DNA from: Planoprotostelium fungivorum
Lineage: Eukaryota > Evosea > Variosea > Cavosteliida > Cavosteliaceae
Reading direction: 5' to 3'
Assembly: GCA_003024175.1 (NCBI GenBank)
Contig: MDYQ01000022.1
Location: 248,001 to 312,000, forward strand
Length of the DNA: 64,000 bases
Shown here: positions 47,469 through 57,583 of the stretch, piece by piece
Layout: the number at the start of each line of letters is the position of its first letter
Position numbering within the stretch: the first letter of the stretch is position 1
Translations under genes and position numbers: made by a program
The notes under the pieces: model-generated
Databases searched by the model: none
Told to the model about the DNA's origin: nothing
What the model saw: only the letters and a program-made list of their open reading frames with translations

Positions 47469-48306
47469 TTAGCAGCATCCACAGCTGTTCGTCTGTTAGA
47501 GAGCACACCATGATGACTCACCCTCCACAGGTGGCCCAAGGGCTCCAGTTTCCGGCCCACTGGTAGATTTGCTTGGCACAGCTGTACTCTATCAGTACTC
47601 TCCCCTCACGTCGACTCACTTGAAATTGGCTTGGACGTCACAAGGAGCGTTACCGTTGTTGCAGCCTGGTGTGAATAAGAAAGAGAGCAAGATCATCAAA
47701 TGACTCACTGGCCCAGTTGACAGAGTTGATTTGGAAGAGTCCGACGTCCAAAGAGCCGTCACCGTTGCCGTGCATGGCGTTGGCGTTTCCACTGCTCTCG
47801 GCGTTGGCAATGCACTGGCAGCATCTCTGGTCGACTCCGGACCATTGAGAGCACCAAGAGTTGATGTCTTGGTTGTTGGGCTGAGCTCCACAAGGGCAGT
47901 TAGATCCACAGTTGCCTGCAGGGCAGTTGTTCTATCTCAACTCAGCATAATCACAATCACTCAGACTCACTCCACAGCCGCCACCGCCGCCACCACCTCC
48001 GCCGGAAGAACCTCCTCCGCTGCTACCTCCGCTAGAGCCACTCGAAGAATCGCCCCAGCAGCCACTCTGGCAACCTACATCATTTTAATCATATGATGGA
48101 AACCATATCAAAATTGACCTTGGTTGCGGTCGCAGTACTCAGCGGTGTTTCCACACCAGCCATATTGACTGAGCAGTTCAGAACGAGACCGAAAGCGTAT
48201 ATGGGTCTTCTCACCTGCAGCAGGGAGAGTCACCTCCGCAGTTGCAGTTCTGTGCGGCAGAAAGGGCGAACAGAGCGATGAAGAGGAGAGTAGTAGTTGT
48301 CCTCAT
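47469..48306 (-). CDS. Secreted hevein-domain + lysozyme-like protein
   Basis: Signal peptide MRTTTTLLFIALFALSAA. A hevein/chitin-binding type 1 module follows: NCNCGGDSPCCSQYGWCGN, TAEYCDRNQGCQSGCW (eight Cys in the expected spacing). A Gly/Ser linker of about 35 residues is rich in poly-Gly. The catalytic domain reads CCQCIANAESSGNANAM, GDGSLDVGLFQINSVNWASC and QIYQWAGNWSPWATC. 'A.ESSGN...' supplies the likely catalytic Glu and 'D.GLFQIN' is the hallmark of GH22/SLT-type muramidases. The protein is about 205 residues and ends GGCGCC. It probably binds chitin or peptidoglycan and cleaves bacterial walls during phagocytosis. The chitin module also suggests fungal prey. This is inference from domain function. 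Five introns of 37-43 nt. Confidence 0.9.
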
Positions 48307-50015
48307 GTCGTCTGCTTGGTTTGTGATTCGCCACGCGCGATTCGGGTTGGAAAGGGGTGTGGAAAATTCTTTCATTTTCGCGGTATGGACGTTTAGGAGA
48401 CAAATCATCGGGGTTATGCTTCGGGCCGCACTCAGTCACTGTAGTTGATATTGATGAATACATAGAGATTCTCCCATACATACATATTGTTGAGGAGAGC
48501 TTCCAACTAAGGGCTAACCCTTCCGTCTTCAGATGTGACAAATTCTCCATCTCCTCTTGTTGTGCATACTATCATCTTATCAAGTACACCGTGCCATTAG
48601 CAGCAATGAATGGAGATACCGTCTAAAGAATCAGAATGTAAAAGCTAAAGAAAGGTGAGCCGGACGTTGCTTGTGGACACTCATGACGGATTGACTACGA
48701 GAGAACAGAAGAGACGGAAGGAGAAATCTCTAAACTCAGGTGCAGTTCCCAAACTTTGGAGACTATTTTTCCAGGGTGAAGGGCCTGCGCAAGCGCAGGC
48801 GTGCGTTTCAGATGTTGTTGAACCACAAGGACTTATTCTGATAGTGTTGGACAACAATATTTGTGATGATGAGGCAGAACTTTCAAGGAAGAAATTCTCA
48901 GAACTTGAGTTTGATCCTTTGAGACATGTTATGATGCTACGTTGTGGAGAAGGAATATCGACGACAAAAGGAATTGATTTAACGGTCTACAATTGTATTG
49001 TGTAATAAAGAGGGATTGTTTGAAGCCCATCCCAAGAAGAGGTCTCGTACATTAGGTGTACATTAGGTCTGTACAATTTCAAAAGTTTGACTTCTGAGAA
49101 TCTCAGGCACACCCCCATACTGACACATCCCTAGCATCTACGCTCAGATATAAATATTCAATGCTTTCAAGGATAATCAGATCACAAGGGAACAAGCACA
49201 AATATTTGAGCAGTACCATATGCAATCTCCCTCAAGAGATGATGATGAATATGACTGGTGCAACAAACTATCTCAGCTTGTTTCGTTGCATGATTTTGAG
49301 ATTTAGATAAAATAACAGTTGTAATGCCTCTTTTATTGAAAGCAGTTACACATCACCTAAATTGGACCATTGAAAAAAACCAAGAACACGTAGGAATCAG
49401 CAAATGCCAAAGTGGTAGTAATTAAAGAAGTTTTATGTTGAAGCTGTAACAAGACTGCACATGCGCAGTCTATTTGTATTTGTCAACTGGCTCTTGATGT
49501 ATCTGCAAAGACCTTTTGATTTGATTTCATCACCACTGCAATCAAAGTTGACCATATGATATTGCAACACTTCATAATATATTTTAATTCTAATAGAATA
49601 TGGCATTGTGCCAAATGAAGTACATTTACATGTCTGTTGGCTTGGGCAAAAAGTACAATTTTTCCTCCCAAGTATAGTTGCATATCCCTCTTGTAAACAA
49701 CCACTATCTCATGAGATTTCTCACTCATTATTGTCCAATTGATTTGGTTTTTCCGGTTGGTAGTCAAATGGTACATTGAGAATGGATCACTTCTCTCCCA
49801 ACTTCTGGAATATGCACGACAAAAAAATTAGTGATCCAAATGCATGGACACCAACCAGAAAACCCAAATCAATTGGTCAAGTAAAGACACCTAATGAGGG
49901 ATTTACTTCACAGGCATCAATTTACCGCTATCCATAAGCCCACGCCCCACAAAGATGCCATAGTTTGTGAAGAGCAAGTCTCGCTGATAGAAGAGATGTA
50001 ATACAACCAAGAATG
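48307..50015. other. AT-rich gene-poor island with inverted repeats
   Basis: About 1.7 kb between the lysozyme and coiled-coil genes has clearly lower GC than the rest of the window and no recognisable gene. Plus-strand (48655-49005) and minus-strand (49483-49776) ORFs lack motifs. A perfect palindrome (8-bp arms, gcctgcgc/gcgcaggc) lies at 48783-48800 and a related one (gactgc/gcagtc) at 49453-49470. A 27/30 inverted repeat lies at 49731-49880. The combination suggests a decayed DNA transposon or foldback element. No transposase domain is identified. Confidence 0.5.
49731..49880. repeat. Long imperfect inverted repeat (hairpin/MITE-like)
   Basis: The left arm (about 49731-49760) and right arm (49851-49880) match as reverse complements at about 27 of 30 positions, with a 90-nt spacer. 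A nested pair ggatcact...agtgatcc sits within the spacer. It could fold into a hairpin of about 150 nt. Confidence 0.75.
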
Positions 50016-53000
50016 TTATTTATCATGTTCTTCGTGTAACCTTGCAATCTCGTTCCCCAAGGTGACCACATCATTCTGCAGAGTTCAGTTTCCTCTCTCC
50101 TTCATCTCACCTGTAGCTGTATATTCCGCAGCATGGTGTCTTGTAACACAGCTTCCATTCGATTGTATCTCTCTTGGTCTAGATCCTTATCTCTTCCAAA
50201 TCCCCAGAAGCCACTGCTTCGTGTCACCTTTGCCGTTGTGTCCTTGTCCATCTCCTCCGACGCTCTTCCTGTCACTTTGCTCTTGGCCACAAAGTCTCTT
50301 ATGATCGTCTGTACACGTCAACCTTGAAGCCTTTCATTCTTCCCACCTCTTTGTTACTCAACTCGGCACTCAATTTCTGTATCTCGTCTTCGCTGTTCCT
50401 TTCACATCTTCAGTTCCATCCTCTGGCATTCACCCACCTCAGCTTCTCCTCCAGAGCCACTTTGTCGCTGATCAGCTTTCCCTTCTCCATGGCCAAAGCC
50501 GTGATGTCATCCTGCAGCACATCCACTGATACACCTGTTCTGTCAGCGACGATGAGATGATGAGATGATCACCTAGGGATGTCATCGGAGCTGGAGGTGA
50601 TATGACGCTCGCATCGAATAGTTTGGGTCTCATCTCGGGACTCGAATTGTTGGAGTTGGACAGTGTGGAGTGTAAGTTGGGAGTGGAAGACATCATACGA
50701 TTTCCCTTGGCCAGCTGAAGCCTAGGGTCCTTCGGTGCGGTGGTCGTGGCCAGCTGCAATTCCGCACTGTTCCTCTCAGTCTTTCCTTCTCTACCTCCTC
50801 ACCTCAAGTCTTCGATTCTCTTCTCGTACTCTCTCCTCTCCTTCACCGTCTGTTGCTTCAGATCCTTCTGGAATTGTGCTTGCTTCTTCTCTGCGATCCT
50901 CTGTTCCGTGATGCTGTCTTTCAGCGCGATCTCGGCCTGTTCTTTCTTCTCGATGCTGTCCTTCAGCTCCTCCTCCATCTGCTTCATCTTCTGCTCCATC
51001 TCTTCTCCCCTGCTGCTCAGTTCTTCGATCTGAAGGTGCGCCGTCTCGATGTCTTGTCGGTTCACACTGTTCCCTTGTCACTCACTCTCCTCTTCACTCT
51101 CTCACCTCTGATCACTCAGCAGTTCGTCTCTCTCCTTCACGAGTTGGTCTCTCTCTGCGACGATGTTCTCCATCCTTTCCTCCAATTCTCTCTTCTCATC
51201 ACTTACCTATTCATCGTTAATGATACACGGTATGATCATCACATGAGATGAGGATGAATGGGAAGACACGCACGGTGGTGAGATTCTCTTTGAATCGATC
51301 TCTGCTGGCCCTGGTGGCTTCCAATCGGATGTTCGCCTCCTCCAACTTCTCTTCTAATTCCTCTACTCTGGATGTCAATTGGATCACTCTCTCCTCTGAT
51401 ATACGGTTCCTCTCCATCTCATCCTCCAATGCCTTTCTCGTGTCGTTCCATAGACCAAAGTAGTTATCCATCTTCGATTTCATCTCTTTCGAGTCCTCTT
51501 GCATTCGATTGATGTCTTCGTTCAAGTGCAAGATACTCTCTTTGTACGCCGCAATTTGATCCATCTGGTCTCTTCAGTTGTCTCTCTCTCCACCCTCTCA
51601 CCTTGATCTTCACACCCTCATCGTTCTCTCTCATCCTCTGTTCTGTGGACGCGATCTTCTCTTGCAAGGCCGCTATCTGCTTCCATCACTCGATCGTTCA
51701 CCATCTCCTTCACCTCTTTCGTGTATTTGTTGATCTCTTCCTTCAACTGTCCTGCATTCGTGTCCACGCTCGCTTTGTTTTGATTCAACGCGCTCATATC
51801 GTTCTGCAGACCTTGTATCGTGCTCTTGAGTGCATTCTATCCTCTTTCAGTCTCTCTCATCACACGTGCTCACCATCTCTTTCTCCGCATTCTCTTCTTG
51901 TGATTTCTTCATTGCCTTCTCCATGGCCAATTCATCTCTCAACTCATCGATCCTCAGTGACTTTTCTCTGTCTTCCGTCACATCGATTAGAAAGTGAAGG
52001 ACTCACGATAATTTCGAGATGATGTGCTCTCTGTCCTCGTGCACCATCTTTAGCTCTTCCTCGAATCGATCCTTCTCTGTTCCCGCCTTCTTCGTCTCCT
52101 CTTTCTATTCTGTGTCACTCTCCACACATCCAATTCACAGAGTACTGTGAACATATCGATGTATCACTCTATCTATATTATATTGATGTATCAATCTATC
52201 TATATCATATGGATGTACCAATCTATCTATATCGATGGTTCTCACATATTTCTTGATCAACTCTTGAAGGTTCTTTGCTTCTGCTTCCTACATCCATTGA
52301 GTCTTCCTCAATCATCGATCTCACCCTCGCTTCGATGTTTTGCTTGTGCTTGGTCACGATCTGTTCCACCTGTTCTTCCCTCTCCTTCTTCAACTGGTTC
52401 ATCTTCTCCTCGTGATCTTGTTGCATCTTGGTTAGACTCGTCTGCCTCATCTTCGTCTTCTCCTTCCACTTTTCGATCTCCGCCTCTAACGCTCCCTTCT
52501 CTTCCTCTAACTTTCTCACGCGGTTCCTGTCTGTGTCACTGCATCATCACCCTCCCTTCTCACTTGATCTCCTCCGTGTCTTCATTTCCCTTCCTTCGAC
52601 CGAGTGCAGGTGACAGAGGATCAGCCTGATTCGATGAATAGAGATCCTTCAGAGGGACTCACCTGATGGGATGATGATGCATCACTCGGTGGAGAGGATG
52701 ATAGAGGATTCAATGGAGGATGTGATTCTCTGGGAGAGAGGGGATCTTGTGAAGGGGAGAGGGGATCCTGTGAGAGGGGATCTTGTGAAGGGGAGAGAGG
52801 ATCTTGTGAGAGGGGATCGTCTGATGTCTGGAGGGGATTGAAGGCCTCCGTCTTCAGTTGTCCGGATCTCTTCAGATCCACCGGAGCTTGCTTCTGGGAC
52901 ACCTGTTCCGTTCAGTGAAGTAATGAATGTGACGTCACCTTGGTGAAGGAGCTCTCACGCAACTCCGTCACGAGTGTCTTGAGGGGCTGTCATTGTTTCA

Positions 53001-53801
53001 GATCAGGTACATCGTGGAGATGAGAGACTCGTTGTAGATGTCGAATGTGGATGGAGTGTGAAGATGAACACCTTCTCTGGGGACTCAGCGTTGGAAGAAA
53101 CGTCCAATTGATCCAAGATGTATTCCACTTGACGAACTCTGTGAACCAGTTTGTCTTCTGTTTCCGTCTGCTGTCGTCGCATACGGGCCATATCAGCTGT
53201 GATCGTTCACTCTCTCATCTCTTTCTCTTCTCACCCTGCATCTTTCGGCTCTCTTCATCTCTCATCTTGATCACTCCTGTCTTCTCTTGCACCTATCTCT
53301 GTCAACCTCTCCTCACCTTCTCTTCTCCTCACCTCCTTCTTGATCTTCTCCAGCTCTTGATTTAATTGGTTGTTCGACTCGTGTATACTCTTGATGCTAG
53401 CCCTCAACACTTGTTGCTAGCGATTGTCATCCACCGATTCTGTGGAGATAGAGGATCAAGCACTCACTTGTTCGATATTTTCTGCCTTGGATGCCTCGAG
53501 ATTATGAAGCAAGACGTCTCTCTCTTTTTGGAGATTAGAGAATTCTACGCTCTTTTTGCTCTTTGATATTACGTCTGCATAACGGTAAATCATTCGATGA
53601 TCAAGATCGACGTGTCAGATTCACCATTTAGTTTTGTATTCTCTGAGGGGTGTCAGTGCATCCCTTCTAACGTATATACGCACCGTTCTTCAAGAGTTTG
53701 ACTTGCTCTTTCAGTTCGTATGCTGTCTGCCTCTCCTCTAGAAATAAGCCCTGAAGGCGAGTGAACTCTTCGACAGAGATACCACCTCCGTCGGAAGCCA
53801 T
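50016..53801 (-). CDS. Long coiled-coil protein, unknown family
   Basis: The start is MASDGGGISVEEFTRLQGLF. Almost all of the protein (estimated at about 1,050 residues after splicing) is heptad-rich coiled coil, for example VRKLEEEKGALEAEIEKWKE, VEELEEKLEEANIRLE and EKKQAEIALKDSITE-like blocks. Two low-complexity inserts break it: a DPLSQDPLSPSQ repeat (about 52730-52830, encoded by a purine-rich tandem repeat) and TPNLHSTLSNSNNSSPEMRP near 50650. The C-terminus is conserved-looking: SSGFWGFGRDKDLDQERYNR then EIARLHEEHDK. More than ten introns, some up to about 120 nt and repeat-bearing. It resembles golgin/centrosomal/tethering proteins in style, but I see no GRIP, FYVE, motor or other diagnostic domain. 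Function unknown. Confidence 0.78.
52147..52240. repeat. Intronic tandem repeat (about 27-bp unit) in the coiled-coil gene
   Basis: About three copies of an ATGTATCAATCTATCTATAT-type unit lie in an intron between two coiled-coil exons. The intron is well above the typical 40 nt. Confidence 0.75.
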
Positions 53802-54053
53802 GAACTCCGCCCTTCTCTCTGTAGCGACGCTAGCGCTGCTCGATTTTTGCTCTCCCCTCTACAATCGCTTTGAGGCTAAGATTTCATTGAGATACACGTC
53901 TTGATCAGCTAATCAAGCTAAGTGTGGGTGAGTGGAAAGTGAAGTTAACCCTGCTGGAACGGTACCATTCGGCACAGAGAACTTCTCCAGGAACAGGCCT
54001 CGTTCAAACGGAGATGCATTTGTAGACGCGTCACAAAATTCCAAAAACGAAAG

Positions 54054-55975
54054 ATGATCGGCCCAACACTGATCATCCTGATATTACCTCTGTGTCTCTT
54101 TTTGTTCTTCTTGTGGAGGATTCCACCTCTCAAGAAAGTCCAGAAGAATGAGAAATTACACGTCTCCTTTGTTCATCTCGATATGGGCCTCGGTGAGCTC
54201 ACCGCCTTTCGATCGAAAGTAACGGCTCATACTGAGGTACAAATAGGTGGTGCTGAGCGTCTCGTTGTTGACGCTGTCGTGAGTCTGCAGAATCTCGGCC
54301 ACACCGTTGAGATATGGACAACAAACCATCCGAAGGACCACTGCTTTTCTGAAACGCTCACTAGGATCCCCATGGTTGTGTCGGGGCGCTTCATCCCTCA
54401 CCACATCTCTGGAAGATTTCAGAGTCTCCTCTCCACCATCAGAATGGCTTGGCTCTCTCTTTCCCTCGTACTGTCTCACCCAATCAATGGCTATCCTCAG
54501 GTTCGTCTCTCTTCTCACCCAAAACTCACTCTAACAGGTCATTGTCGTAGATGGCGTTAGCACCTGCATTCCTCTCCTCAAATTGTCTGGCAGGAAGGTA
54601 ATTCGCACCGTCTGTCCCTGCATCGTGTGACATGAGACAGGTGCTGTTCTACTGTCACCATCCAGACCTCCTTCTGGTTCGAAAGAAGACCGGAGCGTTG
54701 CGTCAACAATACAGGGCCGTGATGAATTACTTGGAAGAAGCCACCACCGCCTGTGCCGATCGCATCGTCGTCAACTCTCAGTACACAGGTCTTCGCTTCC
54801 GTCAGTCTTTCCCCAGGTACCCCCCGTCTCCTCCTTCTTTCTCTCCCTCTCTTTCATCCTGTCTCTACACCTTCCAATCTCCTTTCTATACCTTCCAATC
54901 TCCTTTCTATACCTTCCAATCTCCTCTCCTCTGATGTCTTCAGATTGACAGAGACCCCCGAAGTAGTGTACCCCTGTGTGAACATCCAAGTACTAGACGG
55001 GCTGATCCAACATCGAACGGAACTACCCATTCCACGGTGAGGAGAGAGGAAGGAGGGAGTTGACGAGGACAGAGAGAAGAAGGTGTTCCTCTCCATCAAT
55101 CGTTTCGATCCGGCGAAGAAAGTCGAGACGGCCGTGAGGGCCTTCTCCCATCTGGTGGATGAGATGAAGAAGAATGGAGAAGACACGTCTCATCTCCTCT
55201 TGCTGGTGGCGGGAGGGTACGATCCCACCGTGGCAGCCAATCGAGATTATCATCGACTCTTGATTTCCATCGCCGAGGAGAGCGGAATCCAGCAGGACAC
55301 GATCGCCCGAGGAGAGGTACACCACGAGGGAAAGAGAGGTGAAAGTGATGTAGAGGGGTCAATTGATTGGAGCAGACAGCTGGAGGAGATGTGGGGTGGT
55401 GTTCCTTCCCGACATCTCAGATGACATGAAGATGAATCTACTCTGCAGGGCCGAAGCTCTCTTGTACACTCCCTCCCTCGAACACTTTGGAATCGTACCC
55501 GTAGAGGCCATGGTAGCAAGGTACACCTATCATCACATATCATCACATATCATATATCATCACCTATCATCACCTATCATCACATATCATCACATATCAC
55601 AATATCATCAAATATCACATATCATCCTTATGGATCCATCATCTATAGATCACATATCATCGATGGAATAGACATGGAGTGATGGCGATAGATGTCCGAT
55701 CATAGCCGTGAACGATGGAGGACTGCTGGAGACCGTGACGAACGATGAGAAGCAGGGCTACCTGTGTCCCAGTGGAGATTTCAAGATGTTCTCCGAGAAG
55801 ATGAAGCACCTCCTTCAGCACTCCGACGTGGCTGAGAGAATGGGACGAAACGGTGAGAGGAAGGTGTCTTCCTTGCTGATGGAAAGCAGGAAGAGAAAGG
55901 GCCATTCGCCTCTTCTCTTTGGAGACTCTGGGTCAGACATTGGATCGCATCTTGACCTTCCTCGCTTCCCATTGA
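54054..55975 (+). CDS. ALG2: ALG2-like alpha-1,3/1,6-mannosyltransferase (GT4)
   Basis: An N-terminal TM anchor ([17 protein letters not shown]) precedes a GT-B fold. Motifs: [20 protein letters not shown] (the ALG2 'H.D.G.GGAERL' signature), [85 protein letters not shown] (E-x7-E donor-binding motif) and GYLCPSGDF. The end [13 protein letters not shown] matches the family C-terminus. ALG2 adds the first two branching mannoses to the dolichol-linked glycan on the cytosolic ER face. The length of about 460 residues is normal. Two introns contain minisatellites. One junction (about 55315-55405) I could not resolve exactly. The stop lies only 26 nt from that of the convergent TRMO gene. Confidence 0.93.
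54871..54930. repeat. Intronic 21-bp minisatellite (3 copies) in ALG2
   Basis: Three tandem copies of a cttccaatctcctttctata-like unit lie inside the intron between the 'FRQSFP' and 'RLTETP' exons. Confidence 0.85.
55526..55640. repeat. Intronic tatcatcaca repeat in ALG2
   Basis: A run of TATCATCACA/TATCATATATC variants (about 10-11-bp unit, about ten copies) fills the intron between VEAMVA and [10 protein letters not shown]. Confidence 0.85.
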
Positions 55976-56001
55976 TCACTCCTCTGCATACAATGAAGAG
56001 T

Positions 56002-57484
56002 TTATTCGTTCTTGTTGATGGGTTGATCGGCAGAGTGTATGGAGAGGACGACGGCGTAGTCATCGCGAACGGTGAACTCGACCAGGAGACTATCGATGCG
56101 GAACGTGTGAGTCAGGTTGGGTGTCTGCTCTCAGTCACTTCCTCACTGCAGATCATCTCACCTCTCTCGCTTTGTTCTGTCGCTCGTGTTGTGTTCGGAT
56201 GTCCAGCAATAGCACTTGATTGATGGCATTCTACATCCGTCAGTCTCCACTCCAATCTCTTCTTTTGTGACATCTCTCGTGATGATGAACACCTCACCCT
56301 CAGAGACTCAGGTATACCCTGGTAGAGGCTCAAAGAGCCCTTGTTCTTCTCAAATTGTCTCTCTGCTTTCTCCGTCCATTGTACTCCCTTGAATGATTCC
56401 ACCTGTTCACCTCTCAACACACGACTCTATCATTCAACGAAGAGAGTGATGTGAATACGAGTCACTGGATGGAGAGAAAGAGGAATACCTTGGGGGTCTG
56501 AATCCAATCGGCAGTGTGAGCATCTGGGAGAGAGTCATATTCTTTGACGTAAGGCTTGATGTCCAGGATGGGTGTGCCCTCCAAGAGATCGAGTCCAGAT
56601 AGAATGAGAGTTCCCTTGGAGTCTAAACCCTCCACCTTCGCCACCGAGAGACCGATGGCATTGGGACGATGAGGTGTGCTGTCAATGGATTCAGAGGAAT
56701 GACTGTGGATGAGAGTAGAGCAGTTGAATTCAGAGGAACGGAGATGGATGAGAATAGATCACCGAGTGGAGAAGAGACCAACTTTGGCACCATCCAAACG
56801 AGGTGGCTTCACTTTGCTCTTGACGTTGCTCAGGTTCGTATTGGCCAGTTGTTTCTTGAGCAGATTCTTCTTCAGTTCTTGAGCACTGTTGGTGTTGTCG
56901 TGGAAGATGAAGATGATCCAGGCGTGGGAGAAGTCAGTCAGGTTGGAGAGAGATTCTATGCCATTGTGACGAGGGAGGAGAGTGATCGTTGCTCTTGAAT
57001 CGGGAACCAGTATTCCTTGTCTCGGTGTGCCGTATCTGTTCTCTCTCATTCTCTCCTCTCATTCAGTTCTCACCTCTGTTTGAAGCACGATTTGACGTAA
57101 CCTGTACCTGTTAGTGTTATAACTTGCCCTCCACTCACCGATCGGTTTAATATCGCTCGTGTCATAACCTTCCGCTGTGTTGGGTGTCTTTTGTATTGCC
57201 GCCCGGAGTGCCTTATTCATTCAGCTTGGCCGATCGTGTCTCTCACCCTCTCTGCTTCAATTCTACCACGTCTGTCAGCTTCACGGTTCGTCTCGATCTC
57301 TCTTCTCGCTAAACTTTCCTCTCTCAGTTGCACTTCTATCTCTTCTTTCTTCTTCTTGATCTGAGCCAATTCTATCTCGATTGGTGATGTGATCGCCATG
57401 ATGTATTTCACCTGTTTGAGATCGTAGGAATAACAAACCGACACCGACGGCGACAGAGCACAGAAAGAGTAACCTGCCCTCCAT
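56002..57484 (-). CDS. TRMO: TRMO/TsaA-family tRNA (N6-threonylcarbamoyl-A37) methyltransferase with N-terminal membrane anchor
   Basis: Start MEGRLLFLCSVAVGVGLLFL is a TM or signal-anchor helix. It is followed by a charged coiled coil (ELAQIKKKKEEIEVQLREES) and then the TsaA beta-barrel: KPIGTGYVKSCFKQRYGTPRQ, LTDFSHAWIIFIFHDN, VKPPRLDGAKVGLFSTRSPH, RPNAIGLSVAKVEG and LEGTPILDIKPYVKEYDSLP. The C-part has VQWTEKAERQFEKN, NAINQVLLLDIRT and FTVRDDYAVVL, the usual closing elements. TrmO methylates t6A37 of ANN-decoding tRNAs using SAM; the SPHRPN and DIKPY motifs are the SAM/tRNA core. I resolved seven exons by frame continuity. The N-terminal hydrophobic helix is not part of bacterial TrmO and suggests membrane tethering, perhaps ER or mitochondrial. 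Confidence 0.92.
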
Positions 57485-57583
57485 GATCTGATCTTGGAAA
57501 AAATCAAAGTGATCATCCCATGTTGTAGATCATAATTTCCAAGAAAGACGAGGTTTCAGGGACGGAGGCAAAAACGCGGGATC
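57485..57583. promoter_or_regulatory. Compact bidirectional promoter region (99 bp)
   Basis: The start codons of TRMO (-) and the PBZ-PARP gene (+) are 99 bp apart. A TGTTGTAGATCATAA word lies in the middle. No TATA box is seen. Confidence 0.5.

Noticed and set aside
47731-48096. Plus-strand Ala/Thr-rich ORF
   Set aside because: Antisense to the Gly-rich linker and catalytic exons of the hevein-lysozyme gene; the low-complexity sequence creates the open frame.
48655-49005. Plus-strand ORF of 116 codons in the AT-rich island
   Set aside because: No recognisable motif, no ATG with support, and it spans a perfect palindrome; kept only as part of the island description.
55993-56110. Plus-strand ORF starting MKSLFVLVDGLIGRVYG with a donor-like site after it
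   Set aside because: The minus strand here encodes the last exon of TRMO (FTVRDDYAVVL), which completes the family C-terminus; the plus frame is its shadow.
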